8,066 nt of DNA, taken from positions 1 to 8,066 of the forward strand of contig JACMKH010000438.1 in assembly GCA_014380205.1 (NCBI GenBank), in the 5' to 3' direction. The translations under genes and the position numbers were made by a program. The DNA comes from Sphingomonadaceae bacterium. GTDB taxonomy: Bacteria > Pseudomonadota > Alphaproteobacteria > Sphingomonadales > Sphingomonadaceae. How positions within the stretch are numbered: the first letter of the stretch is position 1; each line of letters starts with the position of its first letter. The notes below the pieces were generated by a model. It was not told where the DNA came from. It saw nothing but the letters and a program-made list of their open reading frames with translations, and searched no databases. This document shows, piece after piece, positions 6,880 through 8,066 of this stretch.

Positions 6880-7415
6880 ACGGGCGCCAGAGCCCGCCGC
6901 AGCCCCACCGACAGCTCTACCGTGATCGCGTCGCCGGCGCGCACTTCGCCGTCGGCGATTACCACCGCCATCACGCCCGCCTTGCGGATCAGCACGCCGT
7001 CGGGCGCGCGGTCGAGCGTCGCATCCATCAGCCCGGGCGCAATCTCGTTGAGCTGATGGCACGGGTTGCGTAGCCCGGTGACGCGCACGCGCGCCTCGCC
7101 ACCGAGCGCGAGCACCGCGCCCTCGGGGAGCGCGAGCAGGTCAATCCCCCGCGTCGTGACATTCTCGCCCATCTCGCCCGGCGCGACCGCGAAGCCTTGT
7201 GCGGCGAGCTCATCGAACAGCTCGGCATGGATGAAATGCACCTGGCGCAGATTTGCCTGCTCGGGATTCTTGGACGCGCGCGAGCGATGCTTGACCTCGG
7301 TCCCGCAATGCGCGTCGCCCTCGACTCCGCGCCCCGCGATGAGGGTGATAGCCGTGCGACTGTCCTTGCGCACGCCGTGCGCCGCCTTCGCGCTGACCGC
7401 GACGACCTGGGCCAT
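6876..7415 (-). CDS. MOSC domain-containing protein
   Basis: MOSC domains occur in molybdenum-cofactor sulfurases and in YiiM/YuaD-like proteins that handle sulfur or reduce N-hydroxylated compounds. The substrate here is not known. The 179-residue protein is a stand-alone MOSC domain: [11 protein letters not shown] (28-38), [17 protein letters not shown] (54-70), [21 protein letters not shown] (80-100) and [12 protein letters not shown] (111-122), with the conserved cysteine C119. The reading frame is open upstream to about 8000, but those codons are a shadow of mutL. Homology begins at MAQVVAVS, so ATG at 7415-7413 is used. It starts 5 nt after the mutL stop and is likely co-transcribed with it. 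Its TAG (6878-6876) overlaps the leuA TAA (6877-6879) on the other strand, so the two converging genes share 4 bp. Confidence 0.9.
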   Translation of the reverse strand: MAQVVAVSAKAAHGVRKDSRTAITLIAGRGVEGDAHCGTEVKHRSRASKNPEQANLRQVHFIHAELFDELAAQGFAVAPGEMGENVTTRGIDLLALPEGAVLALGGEARVRVTGLRNPCHQLNEIAPGLMDATLDRAPDGVLIRKAGVMAVVIADGEVRAGDAITVELSVGLRRALAPV

Positions 7416-7420
7416 CCCCG

Positions 7421-8066
7421 TCACCGCCGCCCGAACAGCTTCTCGATGTCCCCATGCGCCAGCTTTATCCACGTCGGCCGCCCGTGGTTGCACTGGCCCG
7501 AGTGCGGGGTGACCTCCATCTCGCGGAGCAGCGCGTTCATCTCGGCGACCGAGAGCGCGCGGCCCGCGCGGACCGAGCCGTGGCACGCCATTGTCGCGGC
7601 GACATGGTCGAGCCGTTCCTTGAGGCTGAGCGGGCCGTCGTAAGCCGCGATCTCGTCGGCGAGATCGATGACGAGACCCTTGACGTCGCCCGCGCCGAGC
7701 AGCGCGGGGGTCGCGCGGACGAGCATCGCCGAAGGCCCGAAGCGCTCGAGCTCCAAGCCCATCTCGCCGAGCTCGGCGATCCGCACCTCGAGCGCGTCGC
7801 ATTGGGGCTCGTCGAGCTCGACGACCTCGGGGAGCAGCAGCGCCTGGCGCGCGACGCCGCCGTTCGCCATCGCGCGGTTCATCCGCTCGAGCACGAGCCG
7901 CTCGTGCGCGGCGTGCTGGTCGACGATGACCAGACCGTCCTCGGCCTCCGCGACGATATAGGTGCGCGCGACCTGCCCGCGCGCGACACCCGCGCGCCAT
8001 GATATGTCACGACGATGGGGACCGGCGAGGGGGAGCGAAAGGCGATGATCCGCGGCATCCTGTTTC
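7421..8066 (-). CDS. mutL: DNA mismatch repair protein MutL, C-terminal part
   Basis: MutL links mismatch recognition by MutS to excision. Only the last 214 residues are in the window; the N-terminal ATPase domain lies beyond 8066. The visible part is the C-terminal dimerisation/endonuclease domain. [31 protein letters not shown] contains DQHA(X)2E(X)4E (7921-7886), the metal-dependent nicking motif found in MutL of bacteria that lack Mut[13 protein letters not shown] and [13 protein letters not shown] match the further endonuclease-site motifs, the second as CNHGRP instead of the common CPHGRP. The protein ends IEKLFGRR at TGA (7423-7421). The stretch before GQVARTY (about 8065-8000, [26 protein letters not shown]) is not conserved and is probably the end of the flexible linker. 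The MOSC gene follows after 5 nt. Confidence 0.95.
   Translation of the reverse strand, partial: KQDAADHRLSLPLAGPHRRDISWRAGVARGQVARTYIVAEAEDGLVIVDQHAAHERLVLERMNRAMANGGVARQALLLPEVVELDEPQCDALEVRIAELGEMGLELERFGPSAMLVRATPALLGAGDVKGLVIDLADEIAAYDGPLSLKERLDHVAATMACHGSVRAGRALSVAEMNALLREMEVTPHSGQCNHGRPTWIKLAHGDIEKLFGRR

Noticed and set aside
5065..7062. Long open frame (665 codons) on the minus strand opposite leuA
   Set aside because: It is a shadow frame caused by high third-position GC. The product is Arg/Asp/Ala-rich with no motif, and leuA on + has every catalytic residue.

Overview
The window reads as a GC-rich alphaproteobacterial chromosome, most likely from a sphingomonad. This rests on codon bias, the acetolactate synthase style ([28 protein letters not shown]), the long actinobacterial/yeast-type LeuA, and a MutL carrying the DQHA(X)2E(X)4E endonuclease motif. 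It is a chromosomal housekeeping region devoted mainly to branched-chain amino acid synthesis. I see no tRNA, rRNA, CRISPR array, phage gene or complete transposon.

Layout, left to right. The 3' half of miaA (1-464) comes first. A putative promoter then precedes ilvB (548-2296), ilvN (2496-3011), a small unrecognised membrane-protein gene (3016-3330) and ilvC (3335-4354), all on + and tightly packed. The exception is a 199-nt gap between ilvB and ilvN, filled by a highly palindromic, MITE-like element (about 2308-2493). A 7-bp direct repeat, CGATGCA, flanks the element, and its right copy contains the ilvN start codon. Next is a less GC-biased stretch (4355-5067) with a 19-bp perfect dyad and one plausible but unrecognised ORF (4408-4977). 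leuA (5218-6879) is preceded by what looks like a leucine attenuator: a 14-codon leader peptide with four Leu codons in five (5068-5112) that runs into a 13-bp GC-rich stem (5106-5150) with competing folds. On the opposite strand, mutL (3' part, 8066-7421) and a MOSC-domain gene (7415-6876) converge on leuA, and the two stop codons overlap.

How the genes work together. IlvB and IlvN form acetohydroxyacid synthase, and IlvC carries out the next step toward valine and isoleucine. LeuA diverts 2-ketoisovalerate into leucine. The sequence suggests three control layers: valine feedback through the IlvN ACT domain, leucine feedback through the LeuA C-terminal domain, and ribosome-mediated attenuation upstream of leuA. 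The inserted fold-back element probably also alters ilvN translation, because it supplies the ilvN Shine-Dalgarno sequence inside a hairpin arm.

The points most worth a second look are the leuA leader, the element inside ilvBN with its apparent target duplication, the membrane protein embedded in the ilv operon, and the ORF plus dyad between ilvC and leuA.
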